The notes under the pieces were generated by a model. The model saw only the letters and a list, made by a program, of their open reading frames with translations. It did not search any database and was not told the DNA's origin. Of a DNA stretch of 64,000 nt, positions 25,332 through 34,142 are shown piece by piece; within the stretch, counting starts at the first letter, position 1; every line of letters begins with the position of its first letter. The stretch comes from Lachnoclostridium sp. An196 (GTDB lineage Bacteria; Bacillota; Clostridia; Lachnospirales; Lachnospiraceae), in the NCBI RefSeq assembly GCF_002160135.1, contig NZ_NFJZ01000002.1, positions 310,001 through 374,000 of the forward strand. The letters run 5' to 3'. A program made the position numbers and the translations under genes.

Positions 25332-25682
25332 ATGGATAATGAAAAAGTGTATCGGATGAAATTTTCATCGGTTTACCCTCTGCTGGTAAATAAAGCTGTG
25401 AGAAAGGGCCGCACGCAGGAAGAAGTGGATGAAGTCATTTCCTGGCTCACCGGTTATGACCGGGATGCGATCAAAACACTTTCCGTCTCGGATATAGATT
25501 ACGCTTCTTTTTTTCAGAAGGTGCCCGAATTAAATCCGCGAAGAGAACTCATCAAAGGAGTCATATGCGGAATCAGAGTGGAAGAGATTGAAGAACCGCT
25601 CATGAAAGAAATCCGCTATCTGGATAAACTGGTGGATGAACTGGCAAAAGGGAAGGCAATGGATAAAATTTTAAGGGGATAG
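25332..25682 (+). CDS. DUF2200 family protein
   Basis: A 116-residue soluble protein whose whole length matches my knowledge of DUF2200 ([51 protein letters not shown]). The family is small, widespread in gut Firmicutes and of unknown function. It is the third gene of the HxlR operon, with a 27-bp gap from the cysteine-motif gene, and is followed by a strong terminator. Confidence 0.88.
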   Translation: MDNEKVYRMKFSSVYPLLVNKAVRKGRTQEEVDEVISWLTGYDRDAIKTLSVSDIDYASFFQKVPELNPRRELIKGVICGIRVEEIEEPLMKEIRYLDKLVDELAKGKAMDKILRG

Positions 25683-25704
25683 TAATTCCCCGCAAAGGAA
25701 TAAG

Positions 25705-25734
25705 AAAACCCTCGGACCGCCATCTGAGGGTTTT
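25705..25734. terminator. Bidirectional terminator
   Basis: AAAACCCTC (25705-25713) and GAGGGTTTT (25726-25734) pair perfectly and give a T run in both directions. It serves DUF2200 on the plus strand and azlCD on the minus strand. Confidence 0.9.
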
Positions 25735-25740
25735 CGTTAA

Positions 25741-26067
25741 TCAAAATACCAGCTGCACCAGCAGCATATAACACACAGTCCCGCCCGCGATAGACAGGAG
25801 CATCTGCCTTTTCCACAGATGGAGCGCCACTACGAGGGCGATGGACAGCATCTCCGGAATGGCGTGGGAACCGGTGAAGATACTGACGTTTTTCAGGCAG
25901 TAGATGACCAGCATGCCGAATACGGCGGGCGGGAGGACTTTGCCCAGGTACCGGACATATTTCGGCGTAGGCTTTCCTGCCGGAAACAGCAGGAAGGGCA
26001 GAAAGCGGGTCAGCATGGTACCCAGTACGACTATGGCGATCGTGATGATCTGCTGCGTCAGCGTCAT
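25741..26067 (-). CDS. azlD: AzlD-type branched-chain amino acid exporter subunit
   Basis: A 108-residue membrane protein with about four hydrophobic helices ([43 protein letters not shown]). It matches AzlD, the small partner of AzlC in LIV-E exporters of branched-chain amino acids. It overlaps azlC by 4 nt, so the two subunits are made together. Confidence 0.9.
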   Translation of the reverse strand: MTLTQQIITIAIVVLGTMLTRFLPFLLFPAGKPTPKYVRYLGKVLPPAVFGMLVIYCLKNVSIFTGSHAIPEMLSIALVVALHLWKRQMLLSIAGGTVCYMLLVQLVF

Positions 26068-26804
26068 GAGATTTCACCGCCTTTCTCAAGAGGCTTTCTG
26101 AGAAATGTCAGAACGCCTAAAATGGCGATCATAGATGGAATAATAAAGTTATCGGCTCCAAATGCCAGCAGGCAGAGAAATGAGATCCCCAGTCCTAAAA
26201 GCGAGCTGATATGCCGTTCTTCTTTCAGCCACTGATCCATGAAAATGACTACGAACATGGCGGTCATGACAAAGTCAAGCCCTTCCGTGTTGAAGGTGAT
26301 CAGGGAACCGAAGATGCCGCCTAGGGTAGCCCCGGTAAACCAGTAGATCTGATTGAGCAGTGTTACAAAGAACATGAACCATCCGGAGTCTACGTTGTCC
26401 GGAATGCGGGCAGAGTAATTGATAGAAAAACTCTCGTCGCACATGCCGAAGATCAGATAGAATTTCTTCCATCCGGTTCCCCGGTACCTGTCCAGCATGG
26501 AGAGCCCGTAAAACAGGTGGCGGGCATTGATCATCAGGGTCATGGCCAGCGCCTGAAGAGGGTTGAACGCGCCCAGCAGCATGTTGACGGCCACAAATTC
26601 GACAGAACCTGCAAAGATGGTCAGACTCATCAGCATAGGGTACCAGAAGCTGAAGCCGGAAACATTCATATAGATGCCGTATGTAATCCCCAGAAACCAG
26701 AATCCTGCAAAGATCGGGATGGTATGGGGAAATGCGGCGAGAAACGCCTTTTTTATTTTGCCGTCTTTTCTTGCGGAGACGGCTCCCGCGCTTATCTCAT
26801 TCAT
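26064..26804 (-). CDS. azlC: AzlC-type branched-chain amino acid exporter subunit
   Basis: A 246-residue integral membrane protein. ATG 26804 ([14 protein letters not shown]) follows GCGAGGTG; a start 14 codons upstream lacks such a site. Family segments include [30 protein letters not shown] and the conserved [12 protein letters not shown]. Together with AzlD it exports leucine, valine, isoleucine or analogues. Confidence 0.92.
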   Translation of the reverse strand: MNEISAGAVSARKDGKIKKAFLAAFPHTIPIFAGFWFLGITYGIYMNVSGFSFWYPMLMSLTIFAGSVEFVAVNMLLGAFNPLQALAMTLMINARHLFYGLSMLDRYRGTGWKKFYLIFGMCDESFSINYSARIPDNVDSGWFMFFVTLLNQIYWFTGATLGGIFGSLITFNTEGLDFVMTAMFVVIFMDQWLKEERHISSLLGLGISFLCLLAFGADNFIIPSMIAILGVLTFLRKPLEKGGEIS

Positions 26805-26861
26805 AGATTTCACCTCGCGCAACGATCCCATTGTACTACAGATCATCCAATTTGAGCAATA

Positions 26862-26899
26862 TTTACATAAATTTTACCTGATTTTCAGGCGGGTATGAT
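26862..26899 (+). promoter_or_regulatory. PhoP-box-like repeats before the VWA/TelA operon
   Basis: TTTACA (26862-26867), TTTACC (26873-26878) and the weaker TTCAGG (26884-26889) start 11 bp apart and lead into a -10 TATGAT (26894-26899) with no good -35. The layout fits an activator of the OmpR/PhoP class. Transcription would start about 100 bp before the VWA gene. Confidence 0.42.
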
Positions 26900-27006
26900 A
26901 GAAGCAGGCAGAAGCATCTGCCATAATAAGAACAGAAGCGGTCGGGGCATGCGTTTGCTGCATGCTCCTGTTTTTCATACCGGTGTGAGAAAAAGGGAGG
27001 TATCAT

Positions 27007-28635
27007 ATGCCGAAATATCTGAAGATCTGTCTGTTGTCTGTCTGTCTGCTGCTGACTGTGGGCCTGCTGTCTGCCTGCGGAAGCAGCGGAGCCGAAGAGT
27101 CCTCCGGGACATGGCAGACTTTCAGGACGAGAGGGGCGCATGAGACGATCCGGATCCTGTCCGGTTCAGAGAATCAGGAACTGGCATCCATATTGGAGCA
27201 GTGCGCGTCTGAGACGAAGGTAGATATTGAGATCGAGTACAAGGGATCGCTGGATATCATGCGGGAACTGCAGCAGGGCGCTGAAGATTATGACGCGGTC
27301 TGGCCTGCGAGCAGCCTTTGGATCTCCATGGGAGATACGGGATATCTGGTAAAACATGCGGAGTCTGTCTCCATGACGCCGGTGGTATTCGGGATCCGTG
27401 ACAGCCTGGCGGAAGAACTGGGATTTAAAGGCAGAGACGTGTCGGTAAACGAAATCCTGGAGGCGATCCGTTCCGGCCGGATGTCATTCTGTATGACCAG
27501 CGCCACCCAGTCCAATTCCGGGGCCAGCGCCTATATCGGTTTTCTGTACGCTCTGATGGGCAAACAGGACAGTATGACGGAGGAAGATCTGGATAATGAA
27601 GAACTGAAACAGGAAATTACAGAACTGCTGTCCGGTATTGAACGAAGTTCCGGAAGTTCTGACTGGCTGAAAGATATGTTCCTGAACGGCGACTATGACG
27701 CCATGGTCAATTATGAGTGCCTGATGATCAGCGCCAATCAGCAGCTGGAAGCAGAGGGAAAAGAAACTTTGTACGTGGTCTATCCCTACGATGGACTGAG
27801 TATCGCGGACTCGCCGTTCGGGTATGTGGATCATGGCGACAGCGGCAAAGAGGAAGCGTTTCTGAAAGTGCAGGAATACCTGCTGTCGGACGAAGCTCAG
27901 AATGCGATTCAGCGTACCGGGCGCAGAACCGGCTATGAAGGCGTGAAGGAAGAAAATCTGGATGTATTCCGCAGCGACTGGGGTATCGATACGGAGCGGA
28001 TCCTTTCACCGATCGTGATGCCCTCTTCGGAGGTCCTGCTGAAGGCATTGAATCTGTATCAGACAGAATTTAAAAAACCGTCGTTGAACGTGTATTGTCT
28101 GGATTTTTCCGGAAGCATGATCGGGGAAGGAAACCGTCAGCTGGTGGAAGCTATGCAGCAGATCCTGGATCAGGACTACGCCCGCCAGAACCTTCTTCAG
28201 GCAAACCAGGGCGAAGTAAATGTCGTAATTACATTCAGCGATGAAATCAATAATATCTATGTGGTAAATGATTCCACAGATGAGAATCTGCTGGAATTGT
28301 ACGAAACGGTTGCCTCAGAGGATTGTACCGGCGGAACAGACATCTATGACGCCGCGCTGACGGGGCTGCAGATGATAGAAGAGGATTATGACGCAAGCCA
28401 GTATACGCCTGCGATTATTCTGATGACGGACGGCAGATCCAACGGCGGCATGGACTATTCGGATTTCGCGGAGGCATATCAGGACTACGGAAGCGATATC
28501 CCGGTATTTTCTATTATGTTCGGAGACGCCAGAGAGGATCAGCTGGAAGAACTGGCCAATCTTACGAATGCCAGAGTGTTCGATGGAAGAGAAGATCTGA
28601 TAGGGGCTTTCCGAAGCGTGAAAGGATATAACTAG
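27007..28635 (+). CDS. Lipoprotein with substrate-binding-like and von Willebrand A domains
   Basis: A 542-residue exported lipoprotein (signal peptide, lipobox LLSAC, then a Ser/Gly linker). Residues about 45-340 resemble a type 2 periplasmic-binding fold (TIRILSGSENQELASILEQ, DYDAVWPASSLWIS, TSATQSNSGASAYIGFLYAL). Residues about 350-540 are a VWA domain with a full MIDAS (DFSGSMIGEG, CTGGTDIYDA, LMTDGRSNGG). It should bind a ligand and a metal-dependent protein partner on the outer face. It heads a four-gene operon with XpaC-like, membrane-anchored binding-protein-like and TelA proteins; no ABC permease or ATPase is present. Confidence 0.88.
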   Translation: MPKYLKICLLSVCLLLTVGLLSACGSSGAEESSGTWQTFRTRGAHETIRILSGSENQELASILEQCASETKVDIEIEYKGSLDIMRELQQGAEDYDAVWPASSLWISMGDTGYLVKHAESVSMTPVVFGIRDSLAEELGFKGRDVSVNEILEAIRSGRMSFCMTSATQSNSGASAYIGFLYALMGKQDSMTEEDLDNEELKQEITELLSGIERSSGSSDWLKDMFLNGDYDAMVNYECLMISANQQLEAEGKETLYVVYPYDGLSIADSPFGYVDHGDSGKEEAFLKVQEYLLSDEAQNAIQRTGRRTGYEGVKEENLDVFRSDWGIDTERILSPIVMPSSEVLLKALNLYQTEFKKPSLNVYCLDFSGSMIGEGNRQLVEAMQQILDQDYARQNLLQANQGEVNVVITFSDEINNIYVVNDSTDENLLELYETVASEDCTGGTDIYDAALTGLQMIEEDYDASQYTPAIILMTDGRSNGGMDYSDFAEAYQDYGSDIPVFSIMFGDAREDQLEELANLTNARVFDGREDLIGAFRSVKGYN

Positions 28636-29250
28636 ATGAAGCGAAAAGAAGAGGTACGAAGCATATTGTCAGGACTGGCGGCGGCAGTGTTTTTCCTGGC
28701 GGCGTTTCTGGGACTTCACTGGAATTTCTTCCTCTGCATCGTTCTGGCGGTGCTGCTGTTTGAAGGCGTATATCTGCTGAGCCGCCCCAGACGGAGGATC
28801 GGAAAGATCATCGTGGAAGATCTGGAGAATGGGGAGGAGCTGGAGAAGAAACTGGAAGAAGCCAGAGAAGACTTTGAGAATATACGCAGATCCATGAAAC
28901 AGATCGAAGACGCTGAACTGCGGGAACAGTCGGAACAGCTGCATGAGACGGCGGCCCGCATCCTGAAGTATCTGGAAAAACATCCGGAGAAGATCGGCAT
29001 GGCCAGACGGTTCATCGACTACTATCAGGATACCGCGTCTTCTCTGCTGGGGAAATATGTGGAACTGCAGGAGAGCAGTCTGAAGACAGAGGAAGCGCTG
29101 CGTCTGAAAGAGGACACCAAAGGCGCGATCAAGACTTTGAACCGTGCTTTTGAACAGCAGTTCCAGCGCCTGATGAGCAGTGAAATGCTGGATATGGACG
29201 CAGAGATCAAACTGCTGGAAAAAATGCGAAAGATGGAGGGGATCACATGA
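28636..29250 (+). CDS. XpaC-like membrane protein
   Basis: A 204-residue protein starting one base after the VWA stop. Two adjacent hydrophobic helices (residues about 10-48) anchor it, followed by a long charged cytoplasmic coiled coil rich in Glu, Lys and Leu. It resembles the XpaC/YceG-side family that is regularly paired with TelA; the XpaC name comes from a 5-bromo-4-chloroindolyl phosphate hydrolysis phenotype and its biochemical role is unknown. It overlaps the next gene by 4 nt. Confidence 0.8.
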   Translation: MKRKEEVRSILSGLAAAVFFLAAFLGLHWNFFLCIVLAVLLFEGVYLLSRPRRRIGKIIVEDLENGEELEKKLEEAREDFENIRRSMKQIEDAELREQSEQLHETAARILKYLEKHPEKIGMARRFIDYYQDTASSLLGKYVELQESSLKTEEALRLKEDTKGAIKTLNRAFEQQFQRLMSSEMLDMDAEIKLLEKMRKMEGIT

Positions 29251-30302
29251 AATCCAGAGCACTGGGAATCATTCTTCTCGCGGTAGTGATCCTGGCTTCC
29301 GGAGGATACTATCTGTATTCTTCCCAGAGCAGGGTGACCGTGCTGGACGGATATCTGGGCGGAGAGAAGATCGGGCTTTTTGAAGATGAAGAGGCGGCGG
29401 AGATCCTGAGAAGGGAGTACCATCTGGAATTTCAATATTCCAGAGCAGGCTCCCTGGATATGGTGACTGCCGATCAGACGGGGATGGACTATCTGTTCCC
29501 TTCCAGCCAGACGGCGCTGGCATATTATGAAGACGAGAAAGGGCAGCCGGTGCAGGATGAGATCATATTCAATACGCCGATTGTTCTTTATACACATCAG
29601 CTTGTCCTGGACGCGCTGATGAGGGAAGGCATCGTGGAAGAAGAGGAGGGGGTCTATTATGCGGATATGGTGAAGCTGACAGATCTGATCATGGCAGACA
29701 CTTCCTGGGCGGATCTGGGGGTTCCGGAGCTCTACGGGAAAGTCTCTGTGGACACGACAGATCCTGCCAAATCCAATTCCGGAAATATGTTCGCGGCGCT
29801 GCTGGCAAATGTGCTAAACGGCGGGGAGACGGTGGACGAGACTACCGTGGAAAACGTTATTCCGAAACTTCAGGAGATCTTTGCCAGACTGGGATATATG
29901 GAGACGTCGTCTTCTGATCTGTTCAATCAGTTCCTGCGGATGGGAGTGGGCGCGAAGCCGATGATCGCCGGATATGAGAGCCAGCTTCTGGAATTCGCGG
30001 TGGAAAATCCGGAGGATTATGAACAGATGAAGGATGATCTGGTGATGATCTATCCGTCTCCTACCGTATGGTCCACACACGTATATATTGCGCTGGACGA
30101 AGCCGGGCGCGCAGGAGCGGAGGCGCTGCTGGACAGAGACATCCAGAAGCTGGCATGGGAAAAGCATGGATTCCGGACCAGCACTTACGGGGCGGCAAGC
30201 CAGAGTTTTGAAGGAATAATAGAAGAAATGGCGCCGGAGGTGACCAGAGTGATGCAGGTGCCGGATTATCCGGCCATGAGGCGGATCATAGACAGTCTGT
30301 AG
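29247..30302 (+). CDS. Membrane-anchored extracellular binding-protein-like protein
   Basis: A 351-residue protein with an N-terminal signal anchor (ALGIILLAVVILASGGYYLY) lacking a lipobox Cys, then an extracytoplasmic type 2 binding fold. The core (GSLDMVTADQTGMDYLFPSS, STDPAKSNSGNMFAALLANV-like segments, MIAGYESQLLEFA) is parallel to the binding-like half of the VWA lipoprotein two genes upstream. The two may be related and bind the same class of ligand. With no transporter encoded, sensing or assembly is more likely than uptake. Confidence 0.78.
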   Translation: MKSRALGIILLAVVILASGGYYLYSSQSRVTVLDGYLGGEKIGLFEDEEAAEILRREYHLEFQYSRAGSLDMVTADQTGMDYLFPSSQTALAYYEDEKGQPVQDEIIFNTPIVLYTHQLVLDALMREGIVEEEEGVYYADMVKLTDLIMADTSWADLGVPELYGKVSVDTTDPAKSNSGNMFAALLANVLNGGETVDETTVENVIPKLQEIFARLGYMETSSSDLFNQFLRMGVGAKPMIAGYESQLLEFAVENPEDYEQMKDDLVMIYPSPTVWSTHVYIALDEAGRAGAEALLDRDIQKLAWEKHGFRTSTYGAASQSFEGIIEEMAPEVTRVMQVPDYPAMRRIIDSL

Positions 30303-30316
30303 AAAAGGAGAAGAAA

Positions 30317-31453
30317 ATGGGAGAGATTACATTGGCAGATCTGGCGCGGGCCAGAGGACAGCAGGAGACTGCGGATACGGAACAGGGAGAACTCACAGAA
30401 GTAAAATCGCAGATGCCTGTTTTTACGGAAGAGGAACAGAAGAAGATCCGTGAAATCCGGGAATCGATTGATTTGATGGATTCTCAGGCGGTGATACAGT
30501 ACGGCGTAGGCGCGCAGCGGAACCTCTCGGATTTCGCGGATACGGTTCTGGGGAATGTCCGCAGTAAAGATACCGGTTATGTGGGAGGTCTTTTATCCGA
30601 TCTGGTTATCCAGGTGAAGGGTATGGATATCACGAAGCCGGGAGACGGGGAAGGGATCCTGGATAAAATCCCGTTTGTACGCAACGCCCGGAACAGTCTG
30701 GAAAAATTCCGGGAACGCTATGCGAAAGTGGAAGTTCAGATAGACCGGATTGAAGGCGAACTGGAAAAAGCCCGGGTCAGCATGCTGAAAGATATCGGCA
30801 TGTTTGATGCCATGTATGAAAAAAACCTGGAATATTTCAGGGAACTGCAGATCTATATTGAAGCAGGGGAAGAAAAACTGACCGAGCTGCGGGAAAAAAC
30901 GCTGCCGGGCCTCAGGGCGGAAGCAGAGCGTTCGGATGATCCTATGGCGGCGCAGCTGGTGAATGACTTTGAGGAGACGGTGAGCAGATTTGAGAAAAAA
31001 CTGTATGATCTCAAACTGAGCCGTACGATTGCCATCCAGACGGCGCCGCAGATCAAACTGATCCAGAATAATGACAAACTGCTGGTAGAACGTATTCAGA
31101 CGGCTGTCATGAACACGATTCCTGTATGGAAAGGCCAGATCGTCATCGCATTGGGACTGTACCGTCAGGAAAAGACCTTGAAGATGCAGAAAGAAGTGAT
31201 GAATACGACGAACGAGCTTCTGAAAAAGAATTCAGAGCTGTTGAAATCCAATACGGTGGAGACGGCAAGAGCATCGGAGGCCGGGATCGTGGAAATCGAT
31301 ACCCTGCGCAAAGTAAACGAGAACCTGATCTCCACGATTGAGGAGACTCTTCGGATCCAGCAGGAAGGAAGACAGAAACGACAGGCGGCAGAACAGGAAC
31401 TGGCAAGACTGGAAGACGAGTTAAGAAACAAACTGATGGCCGCAAGAGAATAA
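30317..31453 (+). CDS. telA: TelA/KlaA family toxic-anion resistance protein
   Basis: A 378-residue, mostly helical soluble protein with the TelA pattern: SIDLMDSQAVIQYGVGAQRNLSDFAD at the start, then long coiled coils (RNSLEKFRERYAKVEVQIDRIE), QTAPQIKLIQNNDKLLVERIQ, and WKGQIVIALGLYRQEKTLKMQ near the end. TelA proteins are linked to tellurite and envelope-stress resistance, but the mechanism is not known. It is the fourth gene of the operon, 14 bp after the binding-like gene with AAAGGAG. Confidence 0.93.
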   Translation: MGEITLADLARARGQQETADTEQGELTEVKSQMPVFTEEEQKKIREIRESIDLMDSQAVIQYGVGAQRNLSDFADTVLGNVRSKDTGYVGGLLSDLVIQVKGMDITKPGDGEGILDKIPFVRNARNSLEKFRERYAKVEVQIDRIEGELEKARVSMLKDIGMFDAMYEKNLEYFRELQIYIEAGEEKLTELREKTLPGLRAEAERSDDPMAAQLVNDFEETVSRFEKKLYDLKLSRTIAIQTAPQIKLIQNNDKLLVERIQTAVMNTIPVWKGQIVIALGLYRQEKTLKMQKEVMNTTNELLKKNSELLKSNTVETARASEAGIVEIDTLRKVNENLISTIEETLRIQQEGRQKRQAAEQELARLEDELRNKLMAARE

Positions 31454-31476
31454 CAAAGAATCAGAACGCTTGATAC

Positions 31477-31506
31477 GGCCGGGGGAGCTTGAAAGTTTCC
31501 CCGGCC
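31477..31506 (+). terminator. GC-rich hairpin after telA
   Basis: GGCCGGGGGA (31477-31486) pairs with TCCCCGGCC (31498-31506) around an 11-nt loop. The T run is poor (TGTTATAT), so termination may be incomplete and the HPt gene may receive read-through. Confidence 0.5.
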
Positions 31507-31563
31507 TGTTATATGATGAAAGAAAACGGACCGCAGATAAATGGTCCGGGATCGGAGAGAAAG

Positions 31564-31917
31564 ATGACGCCGGAAGAATTCTATAAAGAGATTGGAGCGG
31601 ATTATCAGACCGCGTTGTCCAGGATGATGGGAAATCAGGGGCTGCTTGCGCGGATGCTGAAAAAATTTGAGAATGACAGGAACTATGAGGCGCTGGAAAA
31701 AGCCATGGAAGAAAATGACTATGAAGGGATCTTTGCCGCCGCCCATACGCTGAAAGGTGTGGCGGGAAATCTGGAGCTTACGCCGCTTTATGAAACGTGT
31801 ACGCGTCTGTCCGACGCCACCCGCGGCGGGAAAAAAGACGGCGATGTGCAGGGCCTTTTTCTCGCGGTACGGGAGGCATATCGGAATGTGATGGAGAATG
31901 TGAAAAAGCTGGCATAG
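31564..31917 (+). CDS. Orphan HPt (histidine phosphotransfer) domain protein
   Basis: A 117-residue four-helix protein starting at ATG 31564 behind GGAGAG. The phosphorylatable His lies in FAAAHTLKGVAGNLEL, which matches the HPt consensus HxLKG. HPt proteins relay phosphate in multi-step phosphorelays that need a hybrid kinase. No hybrid kinase is in the window; the adjacent kinase is a classical one. The gene is convergent with that kinase, with only three bases between the stops, and lies 110 bp after telA. Its partner is unknown. Confidence 0.9.
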   Translation: MTPEEFYKEIGADYQTALSRMMGNQGLLARMLKKFENDRNYEALEKAMEENDYEGIFAAAHTLKGVAGNLELTPLYETCTRLSDATRGGKKDGDVQGLFLAVREAYRNVMENVKKLA

Positions 31918-31920
31918 CTT

Positions 31921-33288
31921 TCATGATTTTATAGGCAGGAAAACTTTTACAGTCAGCCCGTGAGGGACAGTATCAGAAAACTGTATCTTTCCCTGATGGG
32001 CGCGGACGATCTGCCGCACCAGTTTTAACCCCAGTCCATGTTCAAGTTTTCCGCCGCAGTTTCGGGTGCTGGAAATGTCCTGTCCCTGGTTCAGCGCGGC
32101 AAGCAGCGCCGGAGAAAGTCCGATACCGTCGTCCGATACCGTGTAGAGATAATATCCGTCTTCCTCTCCGGCAGAAAGGATGATCCTGCATCCCTGCGGA
32201 TTGTGAATCACACTGTTTCGGATCAGATTATCTAGCATTCGCAGAAGAAGGCTGCTGTCTCCGGAAAAAGGAAGGCTTCGTCCCGGCCGTGCCTCGGAAA
32301 ATGTAATCTCATACTGCTGCGGCAGACCGCTGTTAAGCGCCTCACCGGCAGCCAGACGGCCTGTTTCTGCCAGATCGACATTTTTGACCTGGACAGGCTG
32401 AAGCGCGTATTCCAGTTTGGTGGTCAGATTCAGATCATCGATCAGCCTTTTCATTTTTTCACTTTCCAGGCGGATAATCCCGGCCTGTTTCCTGGCTTCC
32501 TGCGGAAGTACATCGTTTTCTTCCAGCTCGCTGGCGTATCCCAGTACGATGGAAAGCGGCGTGCGGATATCATGGGACACGCCGCGGATCCATTCGGCTC
32601 TTGTATTATCTTTCCGGCTCATATAGTCGGCTGCCCGGTTCAGACCCCTGCTGATTTCAGCCAGTTCCCCCTGCTCTTCCAGATGCCGCGGTTTGCCGCG
32701 GCTCAGATCCTGAATGCCCTGTAAGATGGGAGTCATGGCTTTCTCTACTTTGCGGGTATTGCGCAGGATCAGAAAAATAATCAGAAACAGATTGCACAGG
32801 AAGACTGCGGCGATTCCGCCTGCCATAACTTCTATATAGGGCCATTCCAGAGAATAGTAAAATTTTACCAGGGTCCGGGGCTGCAGACCGGCTACCATCA
32901 GGCTGCCGTCCTCCCGCGCCCATATCTTTACCGGATAACTGTCCAGATACCAGCGGCTGAAGGAGGCAATGTCCGCGCTTGTATAAGACCGCGGCAGATC
33001 TTCCGGCAGATCCTGCTGCCAGACAACATTCCCGTTCTCATCCAGCAGCATGGCCCACGCGTCGTTTTCCCGCAGTATGGAAAGGGCGGCATTGTCGGCG
33101 GTCCAGGCGCTGTCCTGCCATACCACGCCGTCTGAAAGATCCCGGACAGAGAGAGAGGTCCCGGAACCGCTCATACTCCCTATGACCATGACTGCAAAAA
33201 AGAGCGCGATATTGATACCCAGGAATAAAAATATGATTCCGATCATGGAAAGAATATAACGTCGGAAGAAACGCTGTACAGAATTCAT
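31921..33288 (-). CDS. Sensor histidine kinase, module 2 (LanK/CprK-like)
   Basis: A 455-residue membrane kinase with two transmembrane helices (about 13-37 and 155-180) and an extracytoplasmic sensor between. The HisKA box is GVSHDIRTPLSIVLGYAS, the N box is NLIRNSVIHNPQG and the G1 box is DDGIGLSP. The sensor strings WAMLLDENGNVVWQ, LPEDLPRSYT and FSRWYLDSYPV closely match the module 1 kinase at 3346-4731. It overlaps the response regulator by ATGA. It should sense a membrane-active peptide and control the divergent ABC operon. Confidence 0.92.
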   Translation of the reverse strand: MNSVQRFFRRYILSMIGIIFLFLGINIALFFAVMVIGSMSGSGTSLSVRDLSDGVVWQDSAWTADNAALSILRENDAWAMLLDENGNVVWQQDLPEDLPRSYTSADIASFSRWYLDSYPVKIWAREDGSLMVAGLQPRTLVKFYYSLEWPYIEVMAGGIAAVFLCNLFLIIFLILRNTRKVEKAMTPILQGIQDLSRGKPRHLEEQGELAEISRGLNRAADYMSRKDNTRAEWIRGVSHDIRTPLSIVLGYASELEENDVLPQEARKQAGIIRLESEKMKRLIDDLNLTTKLEYALQPVQVKNVDLAETGRLAAGEALNSGLPQQYEITFSEARPGRSLPFSGDSSLLLRMLDNLIRNSVIHNPQGCRIILSAGEEDGYYLYTVSDDGIGLSPALLAALNQGQDISSTRNCGGKLEHGLGLKLVRQIVRAHQGKIQFSDTVPHGLTVKVFLPIKS

Positions 33289-33980
33289 GATGCGCCCTCC
33301 TTAAGATGGAGACGGTAACCGATTCCTTTTACCGTCACCAGAGAAACCGGCCTGGAGGGGTTTTCTTCTATCTTTTCTCTCAGGTGCCGGATGTGGGTGG
33401 AAAGGGTAGTCTCGTATCCTTGCCAGAACTCTCCGCATATGGTCTCGCACAAGGCTCCTGTAGTGACGATTCGCCCTGCGTTTTCATACAGTTTTTCAAA
33501 GAGCTGCAGCTCTTTCGCCGTCAATGATATTCGTTCTCCGTTTTTCCATACTTCCGCATTCGCCATATCCACGGTGGAACCGGCCAGCGCCACCTGCTCT
33601 TTCCGCTCCGGGTAGGCGCGGCTTAAGATGGCGCCTGCCCGCAGGAGCAGTTCTTTCGGCAAAAAAGGCTTGGGAAGATAGTCGTCCGCGCCGTTTTCCA
33701 ATCCCTCAATGCGGTCTTCGGCTTCGCCACGGGCGGTGAGCATCAGGACGGGAACACGGCTTGCGCGGCGTATCTCTCTCAGGACAGAAAATCCGTCCAT
33801 ACCCGGCATCATCACATCCAGGACAACCAGATCCGGCTGCTCTTCACGCCAGAGGCGGAGCGCCTCGAGCCCTGACGAGGCGGTGAGAAGGTCATGGTAG
33901 CCTGCCCGCCGGAAAATAGAGAGAAGCATTTCCAGAAGCCCCCGGTCATCATCGGCCAGTAATATTCTATAATCTGCCAT
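33285..33980 (-). CDS. OmpR/PhoB-family response regulator, module 2
   Basis: A 231-residue regulator. The acceptor Asp is in LVVLDVMMPGMDGF, the conserved Lys in LPKPFLPKEL, and the winged-helix output contains YETTLSTHIRHLREKIEENP and VKGIGYRL. It is a paralogue of the module 1 regulator. A minus-strand TATAAT (34020-34015) lies 35 bp upstream of ATG. The likely target is the CTCAG repeat array at 34059-34096 in front of the divergent ABC genes. Confidence 0.94.
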   Translation of the reverse strand: MADYRILLADDDRGLLEMLLSIFRRAGYHDLLTASSGLEALRLWREEQPDLVVLDVMMPGMDGFSVLREIRRASRVPVLMLTARGEAEDRIEGLENGADDYLPKPFLPKELLLRAGAILSRAYPERKEQVALAGSTVDMANAEVWKNGERISLTAKELQLFEKLYENAGRIVTTGALCETICGEFWQGYETTLSTHIRHLREKIEENPSRPVSLVTVKGIGYRLHLKEGAS

Positions 33981-34058
33981 AAATCATTCCCCTTTATCAT
34001 CCGTTGTTATCTGTATTATACCCTCCCCAATGTCATTCGGCTATTCTTCGGTGAAAAT

Positions 34059-34113
34059 CTCAGAGATAAATCAAGGTTGGCTCAGCGTTATCTCAGAACA
34101 GAGATGCTATCTT
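34059..34113 (+). promoter_or_regulatory. Four 11-bp-spaced pentamers plus -10, module 2 ABC promoter
   Basis: CTCAG at 34059, ATCAA at 34070, CTCAG at 34081 and CTCAG at 34092 start exactly 11 bp apart (three identical, one divergent). An extended -10 TGC-TATCTT follows (34105-34113) and no -35 is visible. The architecture equals that of module 1 but the pentamer sequence differs, which would insulate the two regulators from each other. Confidence 0.66.
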
Positions 34114-34142
34114 ATAGGCAGCACGAAAGGAGATATCTGATT

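Noticed and set aside
31905-31921. Terminator between the HPt and kinase genes
   Set aside because: AAAGCT-N5-AGCTTT is only a 6-bp AT-rich stem without a T run and overlaps coding sequence of the HPt gene.
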